From: Deinococcus aestuarii
GTDB taxonomy: Bacteria; Deinococcota; Deinococci; Deinococcales; Deinococcaceae
NCBI RefSeq assembly: GCF_018863415.1
Contig: NZ_JAHKSN010000026.1
Span: forward strand, 8,735-72,734
DNA length: 64,000 nt
Direction of reading: 5' to 3'
How positions within the stretch are numbered: position 1 is the first letter of the stretch; every line of letters begins with the position of its first letter. The notes under the pieces were generated by a model. That model was not told the origin of the DNA and made no database searches. It saw only the letters and a list, made by a program, of their open reading frames with translations. Shown piece after piece: positions 16,203-24,021 of this stretch. The translations under genes and the position numbers were made by a program.

Positions 16203-16594
16203 GTTCGGTGCCGCTGTCGCCCGATGATCTCGCCTGGCTGCTCGAAGGGGCGCAGGGGGGGCCGCGCCACAGCGTTCGGGCGGCGCTGGCGCTCATCGAC
16301 GGGCAGCCCTCGCCCCGGGTGGCGGCGCTCGTCTCGCGGCTCACGGCGAGCAAGCGGGCGTTGTGGGGGCGCATCGCGGACGCGACGGGTACCCGGCCGC
16401 CGCCGGATGACGCGGGGCTCACGCGGCTGGCGGAGTGGGAGGGGGAGGCGGTGCGGAGGCTCACGGCTGAGCAGATCCGGGTGGAGGTGGAACCGGGTGT
16501 GACAGTGGAGGATCTGCTGCTCGGCCATCTGCGCGAGGTGGTGTGGACGGCGGGGATGATTGCCACGTATGGGGACGGGGTTCGGATGGCGTAA
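16199..16594 (+). CDS. Hypothetical protein, 131 residues
   Basis: Starts at a GTG inside a GTGA overlap with the preceding gene, so the two are translationally coupled. The product is soluble and helical, with a start of the form SPDDLAWLLEG and no membrane segment. Part of it (LTRLAEWEGEAVRRLTAEQIRV) recalls DinB-like or other helical-bundle proteins, but I cannot assign a family. The stop codon lies two bases before a long intergenic repeat. Confidence 0.65.
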   Translation: MSSVPLSPDDLAWLLEGAQGGPRHSVRAALALIDGQPSPRVAALVSRLTASKRALWGRIADATGTRPPPDDAGLTRLAEWEGEAVRRLTAEQIRVEVEPGVTVEDLLLGHLREVVWTAGMIATYGDGVRMA

Positions 16595-16596
16595 AG

Positions 16597-16970
16597 GGGC
16601 AGGGTGTCTTGCCACGGTTGGCCCCCACCCCCCAGCCCCCTCCCCCCAGGGGGGGCAGGGGGAGCGGCGCTGCGCTGAGCAAGGACACACGGACGGCGTG
16701 GGTGGTCGGGTTCTTCTGAACGCAAGGTCTGATCTTGTCGCGTCCCATCGGCGTGCCCACCGTCTCGCTGCGCGAGCCGACGTGGTGGTGGGCCAGGGGC
16801 GTTCAGTCCCGGGTACTCATCGGGCGTCCCGATTGACGGTTTTAAAGAGCAAGAGCTCCAGCATCTTTACTCCCTCTCCCCTTGTGGGAGAGGGCCGGGG
16901 TGAGGGGGCGTGTGACCAGCCCACCGCCCTACCCCCACCTTTAAGGGGGGAAGCTGGGAGGGGGTGCGCC
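16597..16970. repeat. Structured intergenic repeat, copy 1 (about 375 bases)
   Basis: Nearly the same sequence occurs at 50518-50915 in the same orientation. In the core of about 200 bases I count only three differences by eye. The ends are C-rich on the left (from 16622) and G-rich on the right (to 16966), forming imperfect terminal inverted repeats. Inside are GCCCACC (16755-16761) pairing with GGTGGGC (16787-16793) around a CTCGC-TGC-GCGAG hairpin, then ATCGGG-CGT-CCCGAT (16819-16833), then a CCCTCTCCC/GGGAGAGGG palindrome. No convincing protein is encoded. It could be a MITE-like element or a structured RNA. Confidence 0.85.
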
Positions 16971-17020
16971 AAAACGCCACCCAGCGCCCTCGAATGCTTA
17001 ACACCCGCTGCTTTCTCCGT

Positions 17021-17587
17021 TCAAGTGTTCTCCCCGCCCTCCTCCACCTCCCTCAGCCACGGCCACCTCGCCCGGTAGTCCGCCACCTTGGCCGCGTACA
17101 GACCCGGCGTGTGGTTGCGCGGGTTGGGGCGCAGGCGGCCCGCCGCGAGGTCGTCCAGGCCGAAGGGGGCGTAGAGGTGGCCCCGCGCGTCAAGGCCGAC
17201 GCAGGTGCACTCGACGAGAAACTGGTCGATGCCTTCCCGGGCGCTGTGCAGGGGCGGGCGGTGGAGGCCGTGCTTTTCGGGGAACCACAGGTGGACCCTC
17301 GCCTGGTTGCGGACCTCGACCCGGGCGCCCAGGTCGGCGAAGAGGCCGTCGGCGCGGCGGATCACGGCGTCCTCGGCCTCGTAACTCGGGTCGGGGTCCC
17401 AGTAGAAGACGTCGTAATCGCGAATATGGGCGTTCGCAGGCTGACCGCCCAGGACGTTCCAGACGGTCTGAAAGAGGGCCCCGGCGACGAGGTGGGTTTG
17501 AGGAACACCGAGGTCGGGCAGGCGGGCGAGAAGGGCGGCGTTCACGGGGTTGAGCCGCACGGTCTGGAGGAACTCTCCTTCGGTCAT
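17021..17587 (-). CDS. NTP_transf_6/DUF925-type nucleotidyltransferase-like protein
   Basis: 188 residues. The segment RDYDVFYWDPDPSYEAEDAVIRRA (residues about 57-80) matches the Asp-rich core of the DUF925 group of predicted nucleotidyltransferases; the NPRN and FVECTC-like segments (QFLVECTCVG, RLRPNPRNH) follow. Substrate and partner are unknown. The ATG at 17587 overlaps the stop of the ADP-ribosylglycohydrolase gene (ATGA), so the two are coupled; a link to nucleotide or ADP-ribose chemistry is plausible but is inference. Confidence 0.8.
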   Translation of the reverse strand: MTEGEFLQTVRLNPVNAALLARLPDLGVPQTHLVAGALFQTVWNVLGGQPANAHIRDYDVFYWDPDPSYEAEDAVIRRADGLFADLGARVEVRNQARVHLWFPEKHGLHRPPLHSAREGIDQFLVECTCVGLDARGHLYAPFGLDDLAAGRLRPNPRNHTPGLYAAKVADYRARWPWLREVEEGGENT

Positions 17588-18576
17588 GCCCGCCGTGCCC
17601 CCGCCACCACCGCCGGGAAATGCTCGGTGCAGGCCCAGCCGCGCTCCCAGCCGGGCCAGGAGTGCCCCAGCCGCAGGGGAGGTAATAGGTGTTCGGGAAC
17701 GGGCAGGCCGCGTGCCCCAACAATGGCCCCGACCACGCAGGCCACCGTGTCGCTGTCGTCTCCACCCAGGACGGCGGGCTCGACGCCGCCGGGCCAGGTA
17801 TCGGCGCGGGCGCGGGCGACGGCGGCCTCCAGCGTGTCGAGCACGAAGCCGCTCTGGGACGTGATGCGTCCGTCGAGTCCCGAGCGGACGCGGGCGCGGA
17901 CCCCGGCCCGGGCGGCGCGGTCGCGTTCCCGAAAGGCGGCGTGGGCTTCGCGGGTGCCCAGGCCGAAGATGGCCGCGTCGAGCAGGGCGGTCCGTGCGTC
18001 GAGGCCGTCCATCGCGGCCAGGGCCACCTCCGCTCCGTCCCGGTACGGGGCTCCCCCATGCAGCGCCTCCAGAAAGGCCGTCAGGAACACGGAGGCGTGA
18101 ATGCAGCGCGCGTCCGCGTGCGTGAGGGCCGTGACCACCGCCGACTCGTGGGCGAGCGCTCCACCGGTGAAGCCCGCGATCCACACGGCGGAAACGCGCA
18201 TCAGACCGCCGTTTCCGGCACTCTCGAAGCCGCTCGCCGTCCAGGCCCGGGCGCCGCCGTCCAGTGTTCCGTAGCGCAGGGCCGCGCGGGTCAGACTGCC
18301 CACGTCGGGTGGTCCGGCGTCCAGCCACTCGCGCAGGGCAGCCCGGACGCCCTCCGGCCCCTCCCCCCGCGCAGAGCCGATCAGGGTCGCCACCGTCATC
18401 TGGCTGTCGTCGGTGCCCTCGCCGGGTGCGAAACCGAAGACGCTGCCGGGCTGGTAGTCGGTGATGTGGTCGCCGTAGCGGGCGCGGATCGCCCCCGGGG
18501 TCTTGAACTCGGTCGCGGCCCCCAGCGCGTCGGCGGCGGTCAGCGAGAGGAGAGTGTGCAGATGCGGGTCGGTCAC
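17584..18576 (-). CDS. ADP-ribosylglycohydrolase (DraG/ARH-like) family protein
   Basis: Removes ADP-ribose from proteins, nucleic acids or small molecules using two Mg ions. The first metal motif GTDDSQM is near residue 54, and the second is GGDDSDTVACVVGAIVGA near residue 270, in the usual positions for a protein of about 330 residues. The GTG at 18576 is chosen because it follows the preceding gene by four bases and starts just before the family core; a longer frame upstream overlaps that gene. Second-last gene of a four-gene minus operon. Confidence 0.9.
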   Translation of the reverse strand: MTDPHLHTLLSLTAADALGAATEFKTPGAIRARYGDHITDYQPGSVFGFAPGEGTDDSQMTVATLIGSARGEGPEGVRAALREWLDAGPPDVGSLTRAALRYGTLDGGARAWTASGFESAGNGGLMRVSAVWIAGFTGGALAHESAVVTALTHADARCIHASVFLTAFLEALHGGAPYRDGAEVALAAMDGLDARTALLDAAIFGLGTREAHAAFRERDRAARAGVRARVRSGLDGRITSQSGFVLDTLEAAVARARADTWPGGVEPAVLGGDDSDTVACVVGAIVGARGLPVPEHLLPPLRLGHSWPGWERGWACTEHFPAVVAGARRA

Positions 18577-18580
18577 GCCC

Positions 18581-19249
18581 TCATTCTTCCAGCCACGGGA
18601 AGCCCCAGGGGTCGAGCTGCGAGAGTGCGTCCACCCGCGCCGCGTCATGTGTGCGGACGGGGAGGGGAAAGTCGGCGGGCGAGACGGGAACGCACAGGAG
18701 GGGCCGGACGGGGTTCGGGCTAACCCAGTGGGGCTCCCGCACCTCACCCATCCCGGGCCACTCGTAGGGCGGCATGGGCTCGAAGCCACCTCTGGGCAGC
18801 ACGTACACGAAGCCGGGGGAGAGGAAGGAGCGCCCGTCTGTGATGCTCCGGTCGCGTGGCGCGAGAGAGAGGAAATAGCGCATCGGAGACCAGCCGCCGT
18901 CCGCCTCCCGCACCTGCACCGCCGCGTTCAGCATCCGGGCCACGCGGTCCCGGTCGAGCAAGGCGTACATCATCGCCCACAGGCCGTCCGACGTGGCGAA
19001 GACGCCCGTGCGCTTGCTGAACTCGTCCGGGCTCAGGTCGTGCGGCGTGCGCGGCTCGAAGAGGGTGAGGTCGCCCCGCGCAGAGCCGTGCAGCAGCCAG
19101 CCCTCCCCGGCCAGCCACGCGAGGAAGGCCCAGCGGGACGCGGCTGCGTGAAGGCGCGAGAGGTCCCGCCCGCCCAGAGCCGCGCGAAACTCCTTCACCC
19201 CCCCTTCCGGCAGGTCGAGGGCCGGGGCTTCGAGCATCCAGGGCCGCAC
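18581..19249 (-). CDS. Hypothetical protein, 222 residues
   Basis: Soluble protein with no signal peptide or membrane segment that I can see. It is Trp- and Pro-rich toward the C-terminus. Not recognised. It starts at GTG three bases after the stop of the thioredoxin-like gene (ATG at Met5 is an alternative) and ends four bases before the ADP-ribosylglycohydrolase start, so it is a full operon member. Codon use matches its neighbours. Confidence 0.7.
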   Translation of the reverse strand: MRPWMLEAPALDLPEGGVKEFRAALGGRDLSRLHAAASRWAFLAWLAGEGWLLHGSARGDLTLFEPRTPHDLSPDEFSKRTGVFATSDGLWAMMYALLDRDRVARMLNAAVQVREADGGWSPMRYFLSLAPRDRSITDGRSFLSPGFVYVLPRGGFEPMPPYEWPGMGEVREPHWVSPNPVRPLLCVPVSPADFPLPVRTHDAARVDALSQLDPWGFPWLEE

Positions 19250-19252
19250 GGG

Positions 19253-19702
19253 CTAGGTCTTGCCCCCTGCCAGTTCCTCCAGCAGATATTCCAGCCGCGT
19301 CTGCGCGTTCTCCTGGCTGCCGTACACGCTGCGGACGAGTTCGCCCCCCGGCGCGAAGGCGAACCAGTGGGGCGTGCCCTCCGTCCCCCACGCGCGGGCG
19401 AGGTCACCGCTCACGTCGAGGGCGACGGGGAAGGGGAGCCGGGCGAAGTCCTTTGCAAACCGCGCGAGCGTCGGTTCCACATCCTCGCGCGGGAGGAGAC
19501 GGTGGCCCCGGCTGGTGTGCAGCGCCATCAACCCCACCCGGTCGCCGAACTCGGCGTGCAGCCGTTTGAGGAAGGGAAGCCCGCGCGACACGCACGCCGG
19601 GCACTCCAGGTTGAAAACCATGACCAGCCCCGGCCTCTCCCACTCGCCGGGCGGCGGCAGCGGCCCCCCGTGCACGAACTCGGCGGGGGCGGGCCAGTCC
19701 AT
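19253..19702 (-). CDS. Thioredoxin-like (TlpA/Redoxin type) protein
   Basis: 149 residues with a thioredoxin fold: LVMVFNLECPACVSRGLPFLKRL (near residues 26-48) contains a CxxC redox pair, CPAC, and GTEGTPHWFAFAPGGELV provides the cis-Pro loop. No signal peptide, so it probably acts in the cytoplasm. First gene of the four-gene operon ending with the nucleotidyltransferase-like gene. Confidence 0.85.
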   Translation of the reverse strand: MDWPAPAEFVHGGPLPPPGEWERPGLVMVFNLECPACVSRGLPFLKRLHAEFGDRVGLMALHTSRGHRLLPREDVEPTLARFAKDFARLPFPVALDVSGDLARAWGTEGTPHWFAFAPGGELVRSVYGSQENAQTRLEYLLEELAGGKT

Positions 19703-19740
19703 ACGGAGGAGTCTACCCGCCGTGCCCCTATCCTGGGCCC

Positions 19741-20502
<762 letters not shown>

Positions 20503-20551
20503 GCGCTTGAAGCACGAGGTTGGGTTTGAAGTAGACTTGGGGCGCCTGGCG

Positions 20552-20839
20552 ATGGGCGGGCAGCATGACAACGCGGGGAACGCTGGGGCGTCACGTCAGC
20601 CCACGACCAAACCTCTCACCAGGAAAGGAAGTGGCCGGACGCCCTGGGAAGAGGGTGTGTCCGGCCCGGTCATGCTTATGTCCCAAACAAAGTATACCAG
20701 AAAGCGCACCAAGCCACGCAGGAAAGCCAGGAAGCAACGAAAGCGGGTCACCCCGTGGAAGGAGTTGATCGGCCTCTCCTCGCTGGGCTGGAGCGTCTTC
20801 CGGTTCTTTTGGGAGCATGGTCATCGGGGCAGCCCCTAG
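20552..20839 (+). CDS. Possible small, very basic protein (uncertain)
   Basis: An open frame of 95 codons from the ATG at 20552, or 54 codons from the ATG at 20678. The C-terminal part is striking: a Lys/Arg block (about 14 basic residues in 22) followed by an aromatic amphipathic end with three Trp. A TAGACT box at 20532-20537, a GGCCGGAC ... GTCCGGCC hairpin (20632-20664) and an intrinsic terminator at 20888 frame the region as its own transcript. It resembles a membrane- or RNA-binding microprotein, but a noncoding RNA is equally possible. Confidence 0.35.
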   Translation: MGGQHDNAGNAGASRQPTTKPLTRKGSGRTPWEEGVSGPVMLMSQTKYTRKRTKPRRKARKQRKRVTPWKELIGLSSLGWSVFRFFWEHGHRGSP

Positions 20840-20887
20840 CTGCTCTGAACTGGGTTTGAGCCTCTCGCGCCCCGCCTGACTTGCCTG

Positions 20888-20910
20888 CCGCCCTCGCTGG
20901 GCGGTTTTTT
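20888..20910 (+). terminator. Intrinsic terminator
   Basis: CCGCCC (20888-20893), a five-base loop, GGGCGG (20899-20904) and six T (20905-20910): a textbook Rho-independent terminator on the plus strand. It separates the binding-protein gene and the 20552-20839 region from the permease gene, which therefore needs its own promoter (TAGACT at 20926-20931). Confidence 0.85.
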
Positions 20911-20939
20911 CTTTGGTGGCGGCACTAGACTGGCCCGGC

Positions 20940-21635
20940 ATGGCCGACCTCCTGACCGGCTTCCGCACCGTCATCTCGGGGGATTACCCGGCGCTCCTGC
21001 TCTCCGGCCTGGGTCTCACGCTCGCGGTGAGCCTGTGCGCGCTCGGTGTGTCGGTGGTGCTGGGGACGGCGCTGGGGGTGGCGCGGGTGTTCCGGGTGCC
21101 CGTCCTCGGCGGGTTCGGCAACGCCTATGTGGAGGTCGTGCGCGGGATTCCCCTGATCGTGCTCCTGAGCGTCGTGTACTACGGGTTGCCCGCGCTGGGG
21201 GTCACGCTGGAGGGCTTCCCGGCGGCGGTGATCGCGCTCGGGCTGTACTCGGCGGCATACACGAGCGAGATCGTGCGCGGGGGGCTCACGGGCGTGCCGC
21301 ACGGTCAGGTGGAGGCCGCCCGCAGCCTGGGGCTGAGCCGGGCGCAGGCGCTGAGGTTCGTGATTCTCCCGCAGGCTTGGCGGGTGGCGCTGCCCGCGCT
21401 CGGGAACGAGTTCGTCAGCCTGATCCTGGGGAGCAGCCTCGCCAGCGCCGTCACCTTGCAAGAACTCTTCGCGCAGGGCAAGTACATCACGGGGGTGACC
21501 TACCGCCAGTTCGAGGTCTATGCCGTCCTCGCCGCCGTGTACTTCGTCCTCACCTTCACCCTGACCCGGCTCGTGCGCGCGCTGGAGCGGCGCCTGAGCC
21601 GCGGGCAGACGTTGCCTGCGCGGCGGGTGATCTGA
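20940..21635 (+). CDS. Amino-acid ABC transporter permease (HisM/GlnP type)
   Basis: 231-residue inner-membrane subunit with about five membrane segments. The permease signature is clear: YVEVVRGIPLIVLLSVVYYG (near 61-80), EIVRGGLTGVPHGQVEAARSLGLS and the EAA loop into FVILPQAWRVALPALGNEFVSLI (near 140-163). It probably works with the binding protein at 19741. No ATPase subunit is adjacent. The ATG lies eight bases after TAGACT. Its TGA overlaps the next ATG. Confidence 0.92.
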   Translation: MADLLTGFRTVISGDYPALLLSGLGLTLAVSLCALGVSVVLGTALGVARVFRVPVLGGFGNAYVEVVRGIPLIVLLSVVYYGLPALGVTLEGFPAAVIALGLYSAAYTSEIVRGGLTGVPHGQVEAARSLGLSRAQALRFVILPQAWRVALPALGNEFVSLILGSSLASAVTLQELFAQGKYITGVTYRQFEVYAVLAAVYFVLTFTLTRLVRALERRLSRGQTLPARRVI

Positions 21636-22546
21636 TGCGGGTGCGCCGCCTCGTCCTGACGGCTCCGCGCGTTTTCCGGTGGGAGGAGGTGACCCTGCCC
21701 CCGCCCGGCCCCGGCGAGGTCCTCGTCCGCACGCACCTGAGTGCCGTGAGCGTGGGGTCAGAACTCGGCGTGGTGGAGGGCCGCCTTCCCGGCTGGCCGT
21801 ACCCGTGCCCGCTCGGCTACCAGACGCTTGGGGTGGTCGAGTCGGTGGGGGAGGGCGTTGATCTGGCGCTCGGCACGCGGGTGGTCACGACGCTGGGCCA
21901 CGCGAGCGGCGGAGTTCACCGGGAAGAGAACGTCCTGCCCATTCCCGGCGAGGTGCCCGACCGGGTGGCCCTCGCCGCGATCCTGGGGGAGGAGACGCAC
22001 AAGGGCGTCCGCAAGGTTTTTCCTGGCCCCGGCGAGCGTGTCCTGGTGACCGGAGCGGGCCTGCTGGGACTGCTGACCGTCTTCAATCTGACGCGGCGGG
22101 GCATCACCGGGGTCACCGTGACCGAGCCGGACCCAGCGCGGCGTAAGCTGGCCCTGGCCTTCGGGGCGCGGGAAGTCCTGCCGCCCGCTACAGTGGGCCG
22201 CGATGACTTCGATGTGGGCTTCGAGTGCAGCGCCTCCCCGGAGGCTTTCGTGGACCTGCTCTCCCACCTGCGCCCCGGCGGGCGGGCCTGCGTCCTCTCG
22301 GACGGGAACTGGGGGGCACTGACCCTGCCTCCGGCTTTCCACACCCGGGAACTGACGGTCACGGCGTCGAGTGACGGCGAGGATCACGTCGCCTATGCCC
22401 GTTGGCTGTGGACACATGCCGACCCCGTGCTGGAGAGGTTGTTCGAGGTCACCGTGACGCCGGATGATCTCCCCACCGCGTTCGCGGGGCTGGGCATCTC
22501 GCCGCGCCCCGTCTCGCTCGTCGCCGATTGGAGGGGGGAGGCTTGA
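21635..22546 (+). CDS. Medium-chain dehydrogenase/reductase, zinc-motif-less
   Basis: 303 residues. An N-terminal GroES-like domain (VTLPPPGPGEVLVRTHLSAVSVGSELG, then GYQTLGVVESVGEGV) is followed by a nucleotide-binding domain (VLVTGAGLLGLLTVFNLTRRG near residues 136-157). The catalytic zinc motif GHE is absent, so it is probably a zinc-independent oxidoreductase or threonine dehydrogenase-like protein of unknown substrate. It starts within the stop codon of the permease gene and overlaps azlC, so it is part of this operon. Confidence 0.82.
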   Translation: MRVRRLVLTAPRVFRWEEVTLPPPGPGEVLVRTHLSAVSVGSELGVVEGRLPGWPYPCPLGYQTLGVVESVGEGVDLALGTRVVTTLGHASGGVHREENVLPIPGEVPDRVALAAILGEETHKGVRKVFPGPGERVLVTGAGLLGLLTVFNLTRRGITGVTVTEPDPARRKLALAFGAREVLPPATVGRDDFDVGFECSASPEAFVDLLSHLRPGGRACVLSDGNWGALTLPPAFHTRELTVTASSDGEDHVAYARWLWTHADPVLERLFEVTVTPDDLPTAFAGLGISPRPVSLVADWRGEA

Positions 22547-23271
22547 GCCCGGCCCCCTTCAGACCCGCCTTCTGGCGCGGCTTCCGGGCCCTGACGCCGC
22601 TGTGGCTGGGCCTGATCCCCTTCGCGGTCGCGTACGCCGTCACGGCGCGGGCGGCAGGGCTGAGTGTCTGGGAGACGCAACTGCTCAGCCTGACCGTCTT
22701 CGCGGGGGCGTCGCAGTTCGCGGCGGCGGGGCTCTTCGGGGCCGGGGCCTCCGGGTGGGGCATCGTGGCGACCACCTTCTTGCTCAACGCCCGGCACGTC
22801 CTGTACGGCCTGAGCCTCGCGCGGCAGCTTCCCCTGCGGCGGGGAGAGCGGCTGGTCGCCGCCCAGTTCCTCACCGACGAGGCGTACGGGGTGGCGGTCG
22901 TGCGCGGGCCGGGGGAGCCGGGTGGGCTGAGCTTCGGGTTCCTGCTGGGTGCCGAACTCAGCCTGTACGTCGTGTGGAACGCCGCGACATTTGCCGGAGC
23001 CCTCGCGGATGCGGTGCTGCCCGACCCCGGGGCGCTGGGGGTGGGGGTGGTCTTCCCGCTCGCCTTCCTCGGCCTGCTCGTGCCGATGTTGCGTGACCGG
23101 GTGACCGTCCTCGTGGCGCTGCTCTCCGGTCTGGGCGCCTGGGGCTTGTCCCGCGTCTTGCCGGGCGGGCTCGTCGTGCTCCTCGCCGGGGTGGGCGGGG
23201 CCCTGCTCGGCGCCTTCCTGGTCACCGGGAGAGGGCAGGCGGAGGCCGGCGGGGCAGGGGAGGGCGCGTGA
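22543..23271 (+). CDS. azlC: AzlC-family branched-chain amino acid exporter, large subunit
   Basis: 242-residue membrane protein with the AzlC pattern: GFRALTPLWLGLIPFAVAYAV at the start, SLTVFAGASQFAAAGLFGAG near residue 50, and TTFLLNARHVLYGLSLA near residue 80. It forms a two-subunit exporter with AzlD. The TTG at 22543 is chosen for its TTGA overlap with the upstream stop and the GGAGG nearby; an in-frame TTG at 22528 is possible. Confidence 0.9.
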   Translation: MSPAPFRPAFWRGFRALTPLWLGLIPFAVAYAVTARAAGLSVWETQLLSLTVFAGASQFAAAGLFGAGASGWGIVATTFLLNARHVLYGLSLARQLPLRRGERLVAAQFLTDEAYGVAVVRGPGEPGGLSFGFLLGAELSLYVVWNAATFAGALADAVLPDPGALGVGVVFPLAFLGLLVPMLRDRVTVLVALLSGLGAWGLSRVLPGGLVVLLAGVGGALLGAFLVTGRGQAEAGGAGEGA

Positions 23272-23564
23272 GCATCCCGGTCGTCATCCTGCTGATGTGG
23301 GCGGTCACCTACCCGGTGCGGCTGCTCGGGCTCAGCCTGGGTCGCCTGCGCCTGCCGCCCTTCTGGCTCGCCTTCCTGCGCTTCGTGCCCGTGAGTGTCT
23401 TCGCGGCCCTGATCGTCCCCGACGTGCTCGGCAGTCCCGAGTGGCCCCGCCGTCTGGTGGGCTGCGCGGTCGGCGGCCTGCTGATCTGGCGCACCCTCAA
23501 CCTCGCGCTGGGCATCCTGGGCGGCTTCGCGGCGTACTGGGCGGCAAGGCTGCTGGGGCTGTGA
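23268..23564 (+). CDS. azlD: AzlD-family branched-chain amino acid transport protein, small subunit
   Basis: 98 residues and three to four membrane segments, with the AzlD pattern ILLMWAVTYPVRLLGL at the N-terminus, PPFWLAFLRFVPVSVFAALIVPDVL in the middle and a Gly-rich last segment. It overlaps azlC by four bases (GTGA) and ends the operon. Confidence 0.9.
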   Translation: MSIPVVILLMWAVTYPVRLLGLSLGRLRLPPFWLAFLRFVPVSVFAALIVPDVLGSPEWPRRLVGCAVGGLLIWRTLNLALGILGGFAAYWAARLLGL

Positions 23565-23574
23565 GGGGAAGGGA

Positions 23575-23796
23575 CTACACCCGGCCCTGTTCAAATACCC
23601 GGGAAACGATGTCCTCCAACGCCTCGAAATATTCGCGGCACTCGCCGGACAGCCGCCCGACCACCCCGGCGAGCCTTCCCTGGCTTTCTCGCAGCAGGTG
23701 GAGGGTCGGCGCGTCCGCGACCCCCTCCCTCCGGGTCAGGCGCAGGAGCAGCCCCGCCGTCTCCGCGTCCAGCCCCACGAGGTCCACGTCCCCCAT
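23575..23796 (-). CDS. Hypothetical protein, at least 73 residues
   Basis: Helical soluble protein of unknown function. The start is uncertain: ATG at 23796 gives 73 residues, GTG at 23883 gives 102 and adds a segment with YPPCPPE that looks protein-like. The frame stays open further, but those codons run into a dispersed GCTGA repeat at 23951-23975 and are unlikely to be coding. No Shine-Dalgarno sequence precedes either start. Confidence 0.55.
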   Translation of the reverse strand: MGDVDLVGLDAETAGLLLRLTRREGVADAPTLHLLRESQGRLAGVVGRLSGECREYFEALEDIVSRVFEQGRV

Positions 23797-23950
23797 TTCG
23801 GGAGGACAGGGTGGGTACCGCCGTTCGCGCCAGACGGCGAACGATTCCTGCCAGGAAGGACGGTGATCTGCCTCGCGTGGCACAGGGTGGAGAGAAGGCT
23901 GGGGACGATCTGACCCGGCACCGGCCGCGTCCCTCCCATTCTGACCGGGA

Positions 23951-23975
23951 GCTGACGGCAGACCGCTGAAAGCTG
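23951..23975. repeat. Short copy of the GCTGACGGC...GCTGAAAGC repeat
   Basis: GCTGACGGCAGACCGCTGAA followed by AGCTG, just upstream of the PASTA gene. It shares its words with the elements at 2951, 12549 and 42050 but lacks the second arm, so it is a partial copy. Confidence 0.6.
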
Positions 23976-24021
23976 CACCCCGACACCTCCCCCTCACCCG
24001 GCCGCGCTATCCTGAGGGTGA

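Noticed and set aside
16461..16760. A minus-strand frame shared by both copies of the long repeat (also near 50541-50732)
   Set aside because: It is conserved only because the DNA is; the translation is Pro/Gly-rich, and hairpins are better conserved than reading-frame boundaries.
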